DNA of 64,000 nucleotides from Lonicera japonica (Eukaryota; Streptophyta; Magnoliopsida; Dipsacales; Caprifoliaceae). The stretch spans positions 806,001 to 870,000 of the forward strand of contig CM038468.1 in NCBI GenBank assembly GCA_021464415.1. Reading direction: 5' to 3'. Under the pieces are notes generated by a model. The model worked only from the letters and a program-made list of their open reading frames with translations. It was not told where the DNA came from and searched no databases. Below, one piece after another: positions 11,527-23,853 of the stretch. Both the position numbers and the translations under genes were made by a program. The stretch's first letter is position 1. Every line of letters starts with the position of its first letter.

Positions 11527-12425
11527 GAGCATCCACGGTGATAAAAGTAAATAAGTTAAATAGGCTAAATTTACCTTATGCATGCACACAATTGTTATGT
11601 ATGGAAAGCTAAAACACTATTTCATAAGTTAGTGGTATATTAAAGTTAGAATCCACTAAATTCCTTACTCTATGCATAAGAGAAAGGCGTTTAAGTAAGA
11701 AACCATACTAACGCAATCGTGAAATGTGTTTGGCCACTTTTTAAAGCATCAACGCATGATAAAAATGCTTTGAAAGATTTCCAAGCATAATTAAAGGGCG
11801 TTTGCCCAATGATCATTTGTCTCTCACTTGCTCCATCTCTCTTTATATATATATTTTTCATGTTTTTTTCACCTCATCTCTCTCTCCCTCTCTTGTTTTA
11901 CAATACCACTAATTTAGTACACAAGTAAGTGGGGTTATATATACCCTATTTACACTTTATTTGCCCACCGTAAGACCATCTGCATTGGGTAAGCTAAAAT
12001 GATAATTTTAGTTTATTTGATATCTCGTTCAGTAGTGTAAAAGTGTAATAAGGGATGCAAAAGTGTAAAGCAAAGTTAAATATAGCATCCGACCAAATTT
12101 TACCTTACACGATGTATCATTTGTCGGGACAAAAAAGCACCGGTTTCACAACACATGATGTGTCATGTAGTGTCTCCCACGACACATCATATGTCGTGAG
12201 AGAGAGAGAGAGAGAGAGATATGGCCCAATATATCACGTGTCGGGAGACACATGTATGGCCCGATATCATATGTCGGGAGAGAGTTAAATGTATGGCCCG
12301 ATATATCATATGTCGCAGGAACAATTTTTACACTTTTTCGCTGCTACACAACCAATATTAATAGGCTAAATATACACTATTATCTTACCTATTTACCTTT
12401 ATCATAGTAGATGGTCTAAATGCTC
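11527..12425. mobile_element. Tourist-type MITE, right-arm copy, interrupted
   Basis: This is the reverse-complement copy of the 10057-10549 MITE. It starts GAGCATCCACGGTGAT after TTA (11524-11526) and ends ATGCTC before TTA (12426-12428), so its own target duplication is intact. A second MITE has inserted between CCCACCG and ATGCTC near its right end. Confidence 0.75.
11974..12416. mobile_element. Nested Tourist-type MITE
   Basis: The ends GACCATCTGCATTGGG and (minus strand) GACCATCTACTATGAT are flanked by TAA at 11971-11973 and 12417-12419. Removing the element and one TAA restores the end of the host MITE exactly. The interior has repeated GACACAT, GCCCGATAT and ATCATATGTCG motifs (12120-12320) and a GA microsatellite (12199-12218). 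It is absent from the left arm, so it inserted after the inverted duplication formed. Confidence 0.85.
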
Positions 12426-12712
12426 TTACGAGTAATAGAAGAAAAAAGGTGACTTCCGCCCCTCTACCTACTCTCATATTATGTTTCTCGATCCCCAAAT
12501 AATTTAATTATATTATTTCCTCTAAGAAGTTACGCTTTAATTTTTATATTTTTAAAATATATATTATTTTAATCTAATTATTTCGTGAAATTTAAAACTT
12601 ATTTACGATATATAGTACGATTATGTCCCAAAGAAAAAATGGACATCATAATACATGATATCTTAGGACGTAAATGAAAGTTAGTTTGAGATGGCAGGAG
12701 TATTTATATATA

Positions 12713-14294
12713 ATTATTTTTATATTTTCTTATTGATGGATTTTTCTTGCTTTAAAAAAAATGAATGAGCTACATAGCTATCACACAACATTCACGCTCA
12801 CACGCAAGTGATCTATATATTATTTTTCTAGTTGTCAAAAAAAATCTATTATTTTTTTCTAAACGGGGTTAGAGTGAAGGGTTTTAGTAGTGCTGCTAAT
12901 TGTATTTCAAGTTGAATTTCCACTAATGAAAACGTCATTAGTGGGAGATTAAAATATCATACCACATCAAGGAAGGAGATCGAATTAACAAATATTCGCA
13001 TTTTTCATGGTAATGGTGTTTAATTGCATAATTTTTCGTTAATTAATTATTCGCCGTAGAATTTGTTTTTGCTTTGACTTAAACTTCTCATTTTTTTATA
13101 TATAATTAAAAAAATCATCTTCACCTTATATTATTCTTTTCTATGAGAAAATCTTTTCTAAGTAAAAGTCTATATAATTTAATAGTACGTGTAATCTTCT
13201 ATATCAAAAATTACAAATCACTTTGTAGGATGAATTCCAACACGTGTATTTAAATAAAAAAGAAATTACGAACGTGAATATTATATAGTAGAGGAGACTA
13301 ATTAAGCAAAATTCATCTTCAATAATTTATATTTTTTTAGTTTATTTTAAGGGTTGGGATGTCTATGAAAAAAAAAGACACATTCATATTATCAATAAAA
13401 TAAAAAATAAGTAAAAATATTCCAATTAAAGAATTTATTTAAAAAACAGAACAACCAACTTTTCAACAATTAACGATTTTTTGTTATAGTTTATTTCCAT
13501 GTATCAAGACTTTGACCCCCATATATATATATATATATATATTCCCTCCTATCTTTGGACAAATTAGATGTGAAAATTTGACCTATATATCAATCTCAAA
13601 AGTTACACATTCCGAATATTAAAAAGTAACACTCATCTTTTCAAGTACAAATTGGCCACTAGTTGATTCAGTCTATTTTCTTAAACTTCCAAGAAACTTC
13701 TTATGACAGTGAATATAATATTATACATATGTAGATAAAGAAATGTTATTGTAAGAGATTTTATTTTAAGAATAATTAAGATTAATTATTTTAAGAGATA
13801 AACGGATAATATTTTGTATAAAATTTTGTTGAGATAAACTTTATAATTAGTAGATTATCTTAAAGAAATTCCATCAAAAGCTTCAAATCAGATGTTGGTG
13901 GAATGAAAATGTAATATATGTTTAGTTTATTCATTGAAATTTTATATGATCACATTACTAACTTTTAAATTGAGTTTTTATTTATTTTTTTTTTATATGA
14001 AATTTGTTAAAGATAATTTATTTATTATAGATATTATCTATACAAAATTTTATATAAAAAAATTATTCATTTACTTTTTGAAGTATACAGTGACAGTCTT
14101 TATTATTCCTAAATAAAAAAAAATACTCTTAAAATAATATTTCCCCATATATATATATATTTGCTTTCAGATGATCCTGACACGTTATCTATTATGTTCA
14201 AATTAAGAAACTTTCAACTTGATTCACATGATTGTGTAAATCTTCTTAATAATAGTTAATGTTATTATATTATATATAAATAGAAATTTCATTA
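12713..14294. other. AT-rich intergenic region
   Basis: No gene is seen. A 33-bp stretch (13331-13363, containing GTTTATTTTAAGGGTTGGGA) recurs exactly at 51990-52022. TA microsatellites lie near 13520-13541 and 14148-14160. The remaining sequence is low-complexity. Confidence 0.5.
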
Positions 14295-15085
14295 CAGGTG
14301 TGCACGATCCGGTTGACCGGATCGAATAGCCTAGGACCAGACCTGACCGAAACGCTTTGGAAGACCGGACCAGACCGGACCGAACCAGTTCGGTCCAGTT
14401 TCGGTCGGTCCATTCGGTCTGAAGTTTATTTTTTTGGACCCAAAAGTTGTATTATTATAAAAAAAAAAAAAAATTAGCACAATAATAATATATGGATTGT
14501 TTTTTCGTAGATTGTGTTTTTTTTTTTTTTTTACATTTTCTGCATAAAAACAGCATGTAAAAAACAGCAAAAGCAGCAAAAACAGTGCATAAAAAGCAGC
14601 TTAAAAAAACAGCAAGTTTTAAAAAAAAACAGCACAAAGGCAGCTTTAAAAAATACAGCAGCTTCATAAAAAACAGCACAAAGGCATCTTAAAAAAAACA
14701 GCACAAAGGCATCTTAAAAAAAACAGCACAAAGGCATAGAAAGTCCAAAACAGTTTATACTCCATAATACGCAGCAATAGTAAACAGTCCAAACTTAATA
14801 AAACTACAAACTCCAAAATAAAAATACAAAGTTCAAACTTAATAAAACTACAAAGTCCAAAATAAAACTACAAAGTCCAAATACAAAGTCCAAACTTAAT
14901 AAAACTACAAAGTTCAAAATAATAATACAAAGTCCAAACACTCAAAACCATCTTCAAACAATCTTCAAATCTTCATATCTACCAATTCTGAAATTTAAAA
15001 CAAATAAATATTATAAATTGACATATAAACTAATAAAAAAGTTAGAATTATAATGTAACAAAAATGTATTAAAATAAATTATTAC

Positions 15086-18000
15086 CCGATTCAATATTTT
15101 CGAGTTGTTCCACCTCGTCTAAAGCATCTCGAAGATTAATTGGGGTTGATGATTTACGAATCCAATTTTATGTACAAATAAGAGCTTCCACCGTTGAAGG
15201 CAACAATGAACTACGGAATGGGTCAAGTACACAACCTCCGGTATTAAATGCCGATTCGGAAGCTACGGTGGACACCGGAACCGCAAACACGTCACGTGCA
15301 ACACAAGAAAGACTTGAAAATTTGTAACCGTTGTTTTTCCACCAAGTTAAAACACTAAACTCTTTATCTTTTTCACCAATTTCAAGACTTTCCCCTAAGT
15401 ACCTTTCAACCTCTGATTTAGACCCTATATTATCCTCCGACTCCATATGCTTATTAAATTGGGAGGTTAAAAATTCAAGCCCTTCTTCATCTCCTTCATC
15501 CACCAAACTAGCACTTGCTTGATTCTCTCTTTGTGGGGACACACTATTAGCCTTATTAACATCATACCATTCATACAAACGAACCAAAGCTTCTTTGACC
15601 CTTCTAGACATACCACTTGCAATCTCAATTTTATATAACTGACCAAACCAAAATGTAACATATTTTAACTTGTACCTCAGATCAAGAACAACCGCAACAA
15701 ATAATAACAAGTTTATCTTCTCAATATCCCAATATTTTTCAAATTTCTTCAACATACTTTCCGCCATTTTGGATATAAAGAAATTATCATCTCTTTTCAA
15801 AGTAAGCAACTTATTATGAATGAATACAAGTTCGTTAAAGAAAGAATTTGAAGTCACATACAAAGAACCCGAAAAATGCAATGTAACATTATAAAAAATC
15901 TTAAGAAATTTCACTAAACTCTCAACTTCTCTTCAATCGTTATTGGTGTGAGGAGTTCCTCCTTCTTCTTCTTTAAAGGCAAAAATAAAATTAGAATCAT
16001 CTTCTTCCATAATTTCAAAAGCCTTTTCAAACTTCACCGCCATATCTAACATCAAGTATGTAGAGTTCCACCTAGTTCTTACATCAAGACATAGTAAACA
16101 CTTGGACTCAATTTTTTCCTTCTCAACACACTTTTTAAAAGTTGTCAATCTAGCCGGGGATGACTTTACGTACTTCACCGAACTACGAACTCTAAGAATT
16201 GACCCATCTAACTCCTTTAAACCATCACTAACAATGAGATTCAAAATGTGAGCACAACACCTAACATGGAGAAACTCATGTTCTAAATCGATACCCTTAC
16301 GATTTTTCCCTCGTCTTGTAAGGTATTTAATGATACCATTGTTAGAACTTGCATTATCTACCATAACCGTGAAAATAGAATCTACCCCCATTCAAGCAAA
16401 CAAGTTTAAATGACTTTCCCTAAATCTTCACCCTTATGACTATCAACTTGACAAAAATTCAATATTTTTTTATGCAACCTCCACTCTTCATCAATAAAGT
16501 GGGCCGTGAGACACATATAGTTTATGTTTTGGACGGAAGTCCATGTGTCCGTAGTAAGGGAAAGCCTTCTACCATGGATAAAACGCTTTAGATTTTTTTC
16601 TCATCTCTATATAGTTTCAAACAATCTCGTGCTACGGTAGTACGAGATGAGATAATCAATCTTGGTTGTGAAACACTCATAAAAAGCTTAAACCCTTCAT
16701 TTTCAACAAACTTAAATGGCAACTCATCTATTATGATCATTTTAGCAAGAGCTATCCGACATGCTTCAACACTAAAAGAAGTTGCCGTAAGATTCACACC
16801 ACCCTCTTCCTTAGGCTCAATACTCAATTGTTTTTGCTTTTTATCTTGCTTTCTATAAGGGTATTTCTTACAAACTGGTGTGTGAGCAAGCAAATTTTTT
16901 GTTCCATTCTTATTGGAATCACATGCATATATAGTTCCACAATAATTACAAGAAGCTTTAATACACTTACCCCCCTCATTCTTAATTTCAGTAAAATGCT
17001 CCCAGGCCGGAGACCTCCATTTATTTGTAGGCTTTGGTGGTTTGCTTGCTTCATTAGAAGGTTTCTCCTTCTCCGGTTGATTAGAAGGATTGCCATGCAC
17101 CGTTGCTTCAACGGATTTCGGGTCTCCAACTTCTTTATTCATAGCCACATCTAGCAAAAATATAATATATATTAGATAAACTTAAAATAATCAAATTAAA
17201 AAAAATAATAGATCAACTTTAGAGTGGAATAAAATCTCTTAAATAGATATAATATTAGATAAAACATATGATGCTTAAAGATTTCATAATGATAATCTTA
17301 GTTATCGAGAAACTAACTAAGCAAATAATAGTAAAGAAAAGAAAAAAAAATTTGAAAGCCCCAAATCAACATTTAAATAATTTTGAAATAAAGAAAAGAA
17401 AAGAAAAGAAATAATCTCCATATTTCATCTTTTTAATAAAGAAAATAAAAAAAAAATACTCTTTAACATTTAAATAATTTTGAAAGCCCCAAATCAACAA
17501 CTTCGTCAACAAGCACTTACTTATTAAAAAAAATAGATCAACTTTAGAGTGGAATAAGATCTCTTAAATAGATATAATATTAGATAAAACATATGATGCT
17601 TAGAGATTTCATAATGATAATCTTAGCTATCAAGAAACTAACTAAGCAAGTCATAACTTAAAGAATAGTAACTATTAGCAAGTCATAACTTAAAGCCCCA
17701 AATCAACAACTTTTAAATAATTTTGAAAGCCCCAAATCAACAACTTCGTCAACAAATAGTAACTATTAGCAAGTCATAACTTAAAAAATCCACTTCAATC
17801 AGTCTAATGCACAAGGATTTAGTGATGCAATTTATTTATTTTTGATTCTTTATAAAATATTCGGGCTAGTACATCCTGAATGCCACCCCTTCATATATAT
17901 ATATATATATATATGCGCGACTGCGCGTACCAAAGTTGCCCCAAAATTAAGCAAATCCAACGCCACCCCTTCGTGTATATATATATTCCTAGTTCCTACA

Positions 18001-18297
18001 ACTATATATATCAGTTCGAATTAAAAAAAAACATATATATATCAGTTCTGTTCGAATGTGCGGAAAAAAAACATAGATATATTAGTTCTGAATGTATATA
18101 TATATATATATCTACATATAAGAGCACTAATAGATCTGGTTATTTCAGAAAATTAAAAGAAACGAGAGGGAGAAGAGATGAAACATACCGGTGTTTGGTG
18201 AAGTGAAAGTGGGATCGACGAGATCGACGAGATTGAGGGGAGAAGTGATAGCAGGATCGGCGGGAGAAGAGAAAGGGGAATCGCCGGGTGATGCCAT
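15086..18297 (-). pseudogene. hAT transposase (BED zinc finger + hAT dimerisation), decayed
   Basis: Exon 1 (18297-18189) begins MASPGDSPFSSPADP and ends at a GTATGT donor. A 1038-bp intron leads to an acceptor TTTGCTAG, and exon 2 starts at 17150 in the matching phase. In order, exon 2 shows a BED zinc finger (CNYCGTIYAC with AHTPVCKKY), the SLTTDTW motif bearing the first acidic residue, VDNASSNN with the second, RCCAHILNLIVSDGL, and the C-terminal dimerisation block TVASESAFNTGG then DPFRSSLLPSTVEA. Breaks are visible: a frame change in an A7 run near 16590-16600, a TAA just before CLLEWGVDS near 16395, a stop near 15915-15930, and a CAA-to-TAA change at 15168-15170, after which NWIRKSSTP continues in frame to about 15086. 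It cannot make a full transposase. Apart from these breaks it resembles RICESLEEPER-type proteins of about 650-700 residues. Confidence 0.85.
17209..17648. repeat. 115-bp direct repeat inside the hAT intron
   Basis: Copies at 17209-17323 and 17533-17648 share ATAGATCAACTTTAGAGTGG through AACTAACTAAGCA with few changes. Shorter repeated phrases such as GAAAGCCCCAAATCAACAAC fill the gap. It lies in the transposase intron and is non-coding. Confidence 0.8.
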
Positions 18298-18785
18298 GTT
18301 TATGGGGAGAAAGAGAGAGAGAGAGGTGTTTGATTGTTTCAGACTGAATTACAGTGAGGGTTTGAGGGAGATGGTCTGTGCGGCGCTGCGGGGGGATTTC
18401 GTATGTGCGAAGTAACTGAGAGTCTGAGATGTGAGTCTATTAGGGTTTGTTTTAAGTATTAATAATATATATTAAAATATATATATATATATTAAAACCG
18501 GTCCGGTCCGGTCCGGTCCGACCGTAGTATTAAAATTCAAGACTGAAAATCGGACCGGATTCTTTCGGTCCTTCAAAATTTAGACCGGACCGGACTGAAT
18601 TCAAATGGTCCGGTCCAAATTGGTCCATTTTTCGGTTCGGTCTTTTCGGTTTGACGGTTCAGTTCGGTTTTTGAACACCCCTAAGTTTCACTATCAACAA
18701 ATTAAATTTATACATAAATTTAATAATATAATTCAAGTGCCACTCGCTGAGTTTATTGTGTATTATTCGAGTTGGAGCATGCTAC

Positions 18786-19257
18786 TGAAGTTTTGGCTAT
18801 GTTTAAAAAATTATATTTTTAGTTAGTTTTATGTTGTCAAATTTTTAGTTGGCTTTAAATTATTCAATATTAATTTGATTTTGGCTTTGTGTAATTCTAA
18901 ACTTATTAAATTTATTTTCTATAAATAGAACTCTTGTCTTATATTTTTAAATTGTATTGTATTATAGCTAGATTAGAGAGTATATTTGAAAGATAATATT
19001 CAGCGCTTTAATTGGTGTTTAGGATTTATTTTGCAGTTGTACCTGGAATTAATCTTCATTAATAATAGCTATCACTTGGTAAATTAGTAACAATTTTGCC
19101 GATACCACCTAATTAATTGAATGCTTAGTTGGTTGCTTTCTTTAATATATTATTTTTCATATTACTTGAATATTAGTGGTACTTATTTATTTAATTATTG
19201 TACGCATAATTGTCCAGTCAGTCTTGTGATAAGGTTTGTTCTAGCAATATCTTAACA
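18786..19257 (+). repeat. 5' LTR of the copia element
   Basis: It starts TGAAG and ends near TCTTAACA. A TATAAATAGAACTCTTGTCT block at about 18921-18940 is likely the LTR promoter, and the equivalent TATAAATAGAACCCTTGTCA lies in the 3' copy. The primer-binding site just downstream (about 19264) is degenerate, TTGGTACCATAT. Confidence 0.8.
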
Positions 19258-19347
19258 AACAATTTGGTACCATATAAGGTTTACTGTTTAAGATAATTTT
19301 GTGATAATTATAAATGTTTACTACAAATACTTTGGAGGCGGGTGATA

Positions 19348-22300
19348 ATGCAGCCGATAAAACCTTTGAAGAATGTGTCTGCTCCTAAAATGACGGCCCT
19401 GGTCAAATTTGATAAAGAGAAGTTTGACAAAAAAACGATGTTTTACAATATGGCAATGCTAGATGTCCGACATCCTTGTCCAATAGGGTTTGCATAAAGC
19501 GTTGTTGGGGAATAAAACTAACCCCGATGAGTAGTCTAGTATCGATTGGACTGAGTAAAATAGGCAGTCATATGGTATAATTTGTTTACACCTTACTCCA
19601 AACATGATTTACTACTTGATGCGTGAAACATCTGCTTTAGTGATTTGAAAGAAGTTTGAGGATCAGTATATAACAAAGAAAAAGTTATTTTTGTATGGAT
19701 TTTTAAGGAGTACATTCATGAACGATCATCTCGACGGGTTCAACAAGATGATCTCATATTTTCAGGGCTTGGACATCGGGATTGATGATGAAGATAAGAT
19801 GATTTTGCGAGATCCTATGATCATCTGACCACTATGCCTATACATGGGGAAAAAAGGTGATATTTGATTTGGTGTCGTCGGCTGTCTTGACTAATGAAAA
19901 TTGCTTAAAGAAGAGGGGATAATCCAACTCGGATGAGCTATTCAATAGGGAGAGAAGTGATGAAAATAAGCGGGGAAACTAGCAAAAATCATAGTCGAAA
20001 TCTCGGGGACTGACTAACAAGAGTAATACAATTTGTCATAAGTGTAAGAAACATGGACCCGTGCGTCGGGCGTGTCTAAACAGAACTAATGATGGTGGAA
20101 AGAATAAAGGTGTAGTGGAGAACACAAACTCAACAAGGGCACTAGAATAGGTCTTCGAGTGAATGGATCTTGGATAGCAGGTGTTCATATCACATGTGCC
20201 CAAACTGGGTTATTGCATACCTTTAACAAAGCTGACGGGAGCAAGGATTTGATGGGTAACAATCATGCATGTAGAATAATGAAATTGGTACGATTCGGCT
20301 AAAGATACACAACGGAGTGGTACGCATTCTTGATGTCCAATATGTTCCTAATCTAAAGAATAATTTGATTTATTTGCGGACTCTTTCTTCTAATGAGTAT
20401 TGTGTAATATTCGATGGTGAAAACTTGAAAGTTCTAGAAGATGTGAAGAAAGAAAGCCGTAATCGATATTTTTTCAGGGATGCACATTGATTGGGTTCAC
20501 TTCAGTTACGGCTGAAGAGCCTGACATGACGAGGTTATGGCATGTGCGGTTGGGACATGCTGAGGAGAATATTATAATGATTTTGAGTAAGCATGGCTAT
20601 TTGATAGTGCAAAAAGTTACAAACTAAAATTTTGTGAGCATTATGTTTTTAGAAAATAGAATCGGATAAAGTTTGGGACAGCCGTACATTACACGAAATG
20701 AGCGTTTGGTTATGTGCACACGGACGTCTAGGGGTTGACAAAGACTCATTCTTTGGATGAAAATCATTAATTTGTGATATTTGTTGATGATTACTCGAGA
20801 GGGACTTGAGTCTATCTCACGAAGCATAAGAACCAAATCTTTGGGATATTCTTAAAGTGGAAGGTAATGGTTGAGAACCAGATTGGTAGGAAAGTTAAAG
20901 TGATCAGGTCAGATAACGTCAGCGAGTACACTTGTGATCCTTTCGAGAATTTCTATCAATGGGAAGGTATTGTTCACCACTTCACGATCAAGGGGACACC
21001 TCAACATAACGGAATAGCATAGATGATTAATCGTACGCTCTTTAAAAAGGTGCAATGTGTGATTTTTAATGCCCAATTGATTAAGTGATTTTGAGCTGAG
21101 ACCCTACCTTATACTACGTTCTTGGTTAATTGTTTGGCATGCTTATGGTTGAATACAAAACACTTATAGAGATGTTAACCAGGACTCATATTAGTTACAA
21201 TAACATCCACATTTTTGGCTGCCCAGCTTATTATCATATTTGTGATGAAAAAATTAACCCTAAAGCTCGTAAGGTGATATGCTTAGGCTCTTGTGACGGG
21301 GTCATTGGCAATAAACTGTAGTGTCTTTAAGGTAAGAAGATCGTGATTAATAGGAATGTGACGTTTGATGAGACGTTTAAGCTCAAGGTGCCTTCACCAG
21401 CAAACAATGATTTTTCGATCCCAAGTGAAAAAGAAAACAAGAAGAGCGAGATAATGGTGAAAGTGGAAGTGAATGCTCCAGTTAATAATCGAGTTACAGA
21501 TTCAGTGGAAGAGTCTAATAAGGATGAGATAACTCCCGACAAGGGGCTGGTGATTCTGACAATGAAATATATTGGGTTAGCAACAAATCATATCGATTTA
21601 GTTAGTGGAAGGGAGCATAGGGCTTGACATGCATCGATTCAATATGAGTATGAGACATGGTGGTGTTCTCATTAATAGGGTATAGGGATAAGCCAACTTT
21701 GTATTGAAAAGCAATGAATTCTAGTGAGAATGCAAAGTGGAAAAAACTATAAATAATGAGATGGAATCTCTTAAAAAATATTGAACTTACGAACTTTGTG
21801 ATTTACTTAAGGGGGAATAAACCTATCGGTTCAAGTGGTTCATCAAGAAATAATGGGCGCTCTAAGATCCGGTGTTCTTTTTAAGGTATGATTGTTACCC
21901 AATAGTTATGCACAAAAGAAATGGGTGGATTATAATGAATTATTCTCTCTATTGTGAATTATACCTCAATCAGGGCATTATTGGTTATAGTAACTTACTT
22001 GATCTCAAACTTGGACAACTCCATGTTAAAACGGTGCTATTGCATAAAGACCTAAAAGAAGATATCTATATTTCTCAATCGGAAGGATTCAAAGTTGTTG
22101 GCAAGAAAAATAGTGTGTAAAAACTCCGAATGTAATTGTATGGACTAAAGCAGTCCTTGCAATAATAGTACAAGAGATTTGACATGTTCATGATCGCGCA
22201 GAAGTTTACTTTGAGCGAATTTGATCATTGTCTACTTCAAAAGGCTTTAATCTAGTAATTTCATCTTTACTCCTATATGTTGATGAAATGCTCATTGCTT

Positions 22301-23180
22301 CGCATAGCTTGGTGGGGATCGATGCATTGAAAGTTTAGTTAAGTAAGGAGTTTGAGAAAAAAAATGTGCAAAGCCCGAAATTTTTTAAGGATGTAAATCA
22401 TGCGAGATAGGAAGATGGGATGATTTTGCCTGACACAAAGGTGATATCTTAAGTAAGTGGTTACTCTGTTCATGATGAAAAACGCAAAGCTGGTGAGTAT
22501 CCTGTTAGAACTTCATGTCAAATTCTCGGTAATGATGGCTCTAACTCTGAGGCAGAGGTTAAGTACTTAGCTCAAATTCCTTATAAAAATTGTAGTTGGG
22601 AGTTTGATGTGTGTCACGGTATGTACTTGACCGAATATTACTCAAGTTGTGAGCATTGTTAATTGCTATATAGCAAACTCAGGAAAACCGCATTGGCAAG
22701 CCATTAAGTTTTGAGGGTTTTGTATATTCGGATTATGCTGGCAACCCAAGCAAACAGAGATGGACTACGGGTTATATGTCTACATTGGGTAGCAGTCTGT
22801 TGAGTTGGAGGTCGATTATTCAAATTGTGGTAGCATTGTCTATCAGAGAGGTGGAATATATTGTGGTAACGAGAGCGGTCCAGGAGGTAATCTGGCTTCT
22901 TGGTTTAGTTGGTGATCTCAGTCTGAAGTTAAAAAAAATTGTGGTGCATTGTGACAGTCAGAGCGCAATTCATTTAGCGAAGAATAAAGTTCATCATATA
23001 ATAGTAAAGCATATTGATGTTTGCCATCATTTCATCTGAAAAATTATTGAAAACGATATTATAAATCTGGTTAAGATAAGTATCAAGGATAATCTGGTAG
23101 ATATGTTGACAAAGGTTGTCCCATTAGCCAAGTTTGAGCATTGCATATCCTTTGTTGTTGATGCCACTCAGGGACGATGA
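19348..23180 (+). pseudogene. copia gag-pol relic
   Basis: The gag-like start at 19348 reads MQPIKPLKNVSAPK. A degenerate zinc knuckle (CHKCKKHGPVRRAC) lies at about 20034-20075. The protease motif at 20164-20205 reads WILDSRCSYHMCPN, with the usual glycine of DSG replaced by arginine. The integrase zinc finger is recognisable as LWHVRLGHAEENI (about 20536) and KLKFCEHYVF (about 20625) with a lost cysteine. The reverse transcriptase has VKTVLLHKDLKEDIYISQ (22031-22080). RNase H shows VALSIREVEYIVVTRAVQE and VVHCDSQSAIHLAKNKV (22830-22990). Stops and frameshifts are spread throughout, so it is non-functional. The domain order separates copia from gypsy elements; it resembles the Tnt1/Retrofit group. 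Confidence 0.85.
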
Positions 23181-23276
23181 ACTTAAGGGACTGACAAGGG
23201 TGATAGGGTTTTATTCAATGAATTAATCATCGTTAAGTGTATTGGGGTCTTGTGAAACATCCCGAAGGTGGAGAAT

Positions 23277-23760
23277 TGAAGATTTGGCTCTGTTTGGGAA
23301 TTATATTCCTAGTTAGTTTTATAATATCAAATTTATAATTGGTTTTGTATTGTCCAATTTCAATTTGGTTTTGGTTTGTACAATTCTAGACCCATTGGAT
23401 TTATTCTTTATAAATAGAACCCTTGTCATAGGTTTTTAAATTTTATTATTTTCTAGCTGGACTAGGGAGTATATTTGATAGATAGTATTGAGCACTCTAA
23501 TTGGTGGCTAGGATTTGTTTTGCGGTTGCACTCGGAATTCATATTCATCAATAATAACTACTACTTGGTGGATCAGTGACGGTTTCGCCAATACCATCTA
23601 CTTACTTATGTTCTTAGTTGGTGGTTGTTTTTTTCTTTAATCTCTTATTTTTTGTATTACTTGAATATTAGTAGTACTTGTTTATTTAATTATTGTACGC
23701 ATAATTGTCTAGTCGATTATATACTTGTGTTAAGGCTTGTTCTAGTGGTTACTTGATACA
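23277..23760 (+). repeat. 3' LTR of the copia element
   Basis: It aligns along its whole length with the 5' LTR, from TGAAGATTTGGCTCTG to TACTTGATACA, including TTGTACGCATAATTGTC, with substitutions scattered throughout. An ACCCTTGT segment follows the TATAAATAG box. Confidence 0.8.
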
Positions 23761-23853
23761 TCAATTATAGAATGAAAAATGTATAATTTAATTGTCATAG
23801 TGGGAACTTTTTTTATAAATTTTATTAATGAATCTTGCTAACTATGTTTCAAA

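Larger units (their letters stand above)
9757..12712. repeat. Large inverted duplication (about 1.1-kb arms)
   Basis: The left arm runs from about 9757 to 10845 and the right arm from about 11190 to 12712. The right arm is the reverse complement of the left apart from a nested 443-bp element. Collinear landmarks are CTCCTGCCATCTCAAACTAA, the GAAACATAATATGAGAGTAG block, a whole MITE with its target duplication, then CGCACGCTCACAAGATTTTA and AGTAAATACCATCGATGG, and finally GTTAAAAACTAACGGAA. Because flank, MITE and inner sequence all recur in mirror order, this is an inverted duplication of a composite segment rather than the ends of one transposon. The 345-bp spacer is unpaired. A transcript through it would fold into a very long hairpin. 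Confidence 0.8.
14295..18685 (-). mobile_element. Near-complete hAT transposon (4.39 kb)
   Basis: The element is bounded by tttcatta (14287-14294) and tttcacta (18686-18693), an 8-bp target duplication with one mismatch. The ends are short inverted sequences: CAGGTGTGCAC on the left, and CTTAGGGGTGTTCA on the minus strand at the right. Both subterminal regions are packed with CGGTCCGGTCC-type repeats, the usual hAT transposase binding pattern. It encodes a decayed transposase on the minus strand. The 3' part holds ACAGCA-rich repeats (14535-14735) and CAAAGTCCAAA repeats (14760-14945). Confidence 0.85.
18786..23760 (+). mobile_element. Degenerate Ty1/copia LTR retrotransposon
   Basis: Two similar but clearly diverged terminal repeats, both starting TGAAG(T/A)TTTGGCT, enclose gag-pol remnants in copia order: gag, protease, integrase, reverse transcriptase, RNase H. 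A GGTGGAGAATTG purine-rich tract directly precedes the right LTR. I find no matching 5-bp target duplication (gctac before, tcaat after). High LTR divergence and many stops indicate an old insertion. It lies 92 bp beyond the hAT element's right target duplication and is not nested in it. Confidence 0.85.

Noticed and set aside
18191..18415. Plus-strand open frame of 74 codons
   Set aside because: It is antisense to exon 1 of the hAT transposase, which has a good start and splice donor.
18781..23765. 5-bp target duplication for the copia element
   Set aside because: The flanks gctac and tcaat do not match; either the ends are misplaced by a few bases or the duplication has eroded.
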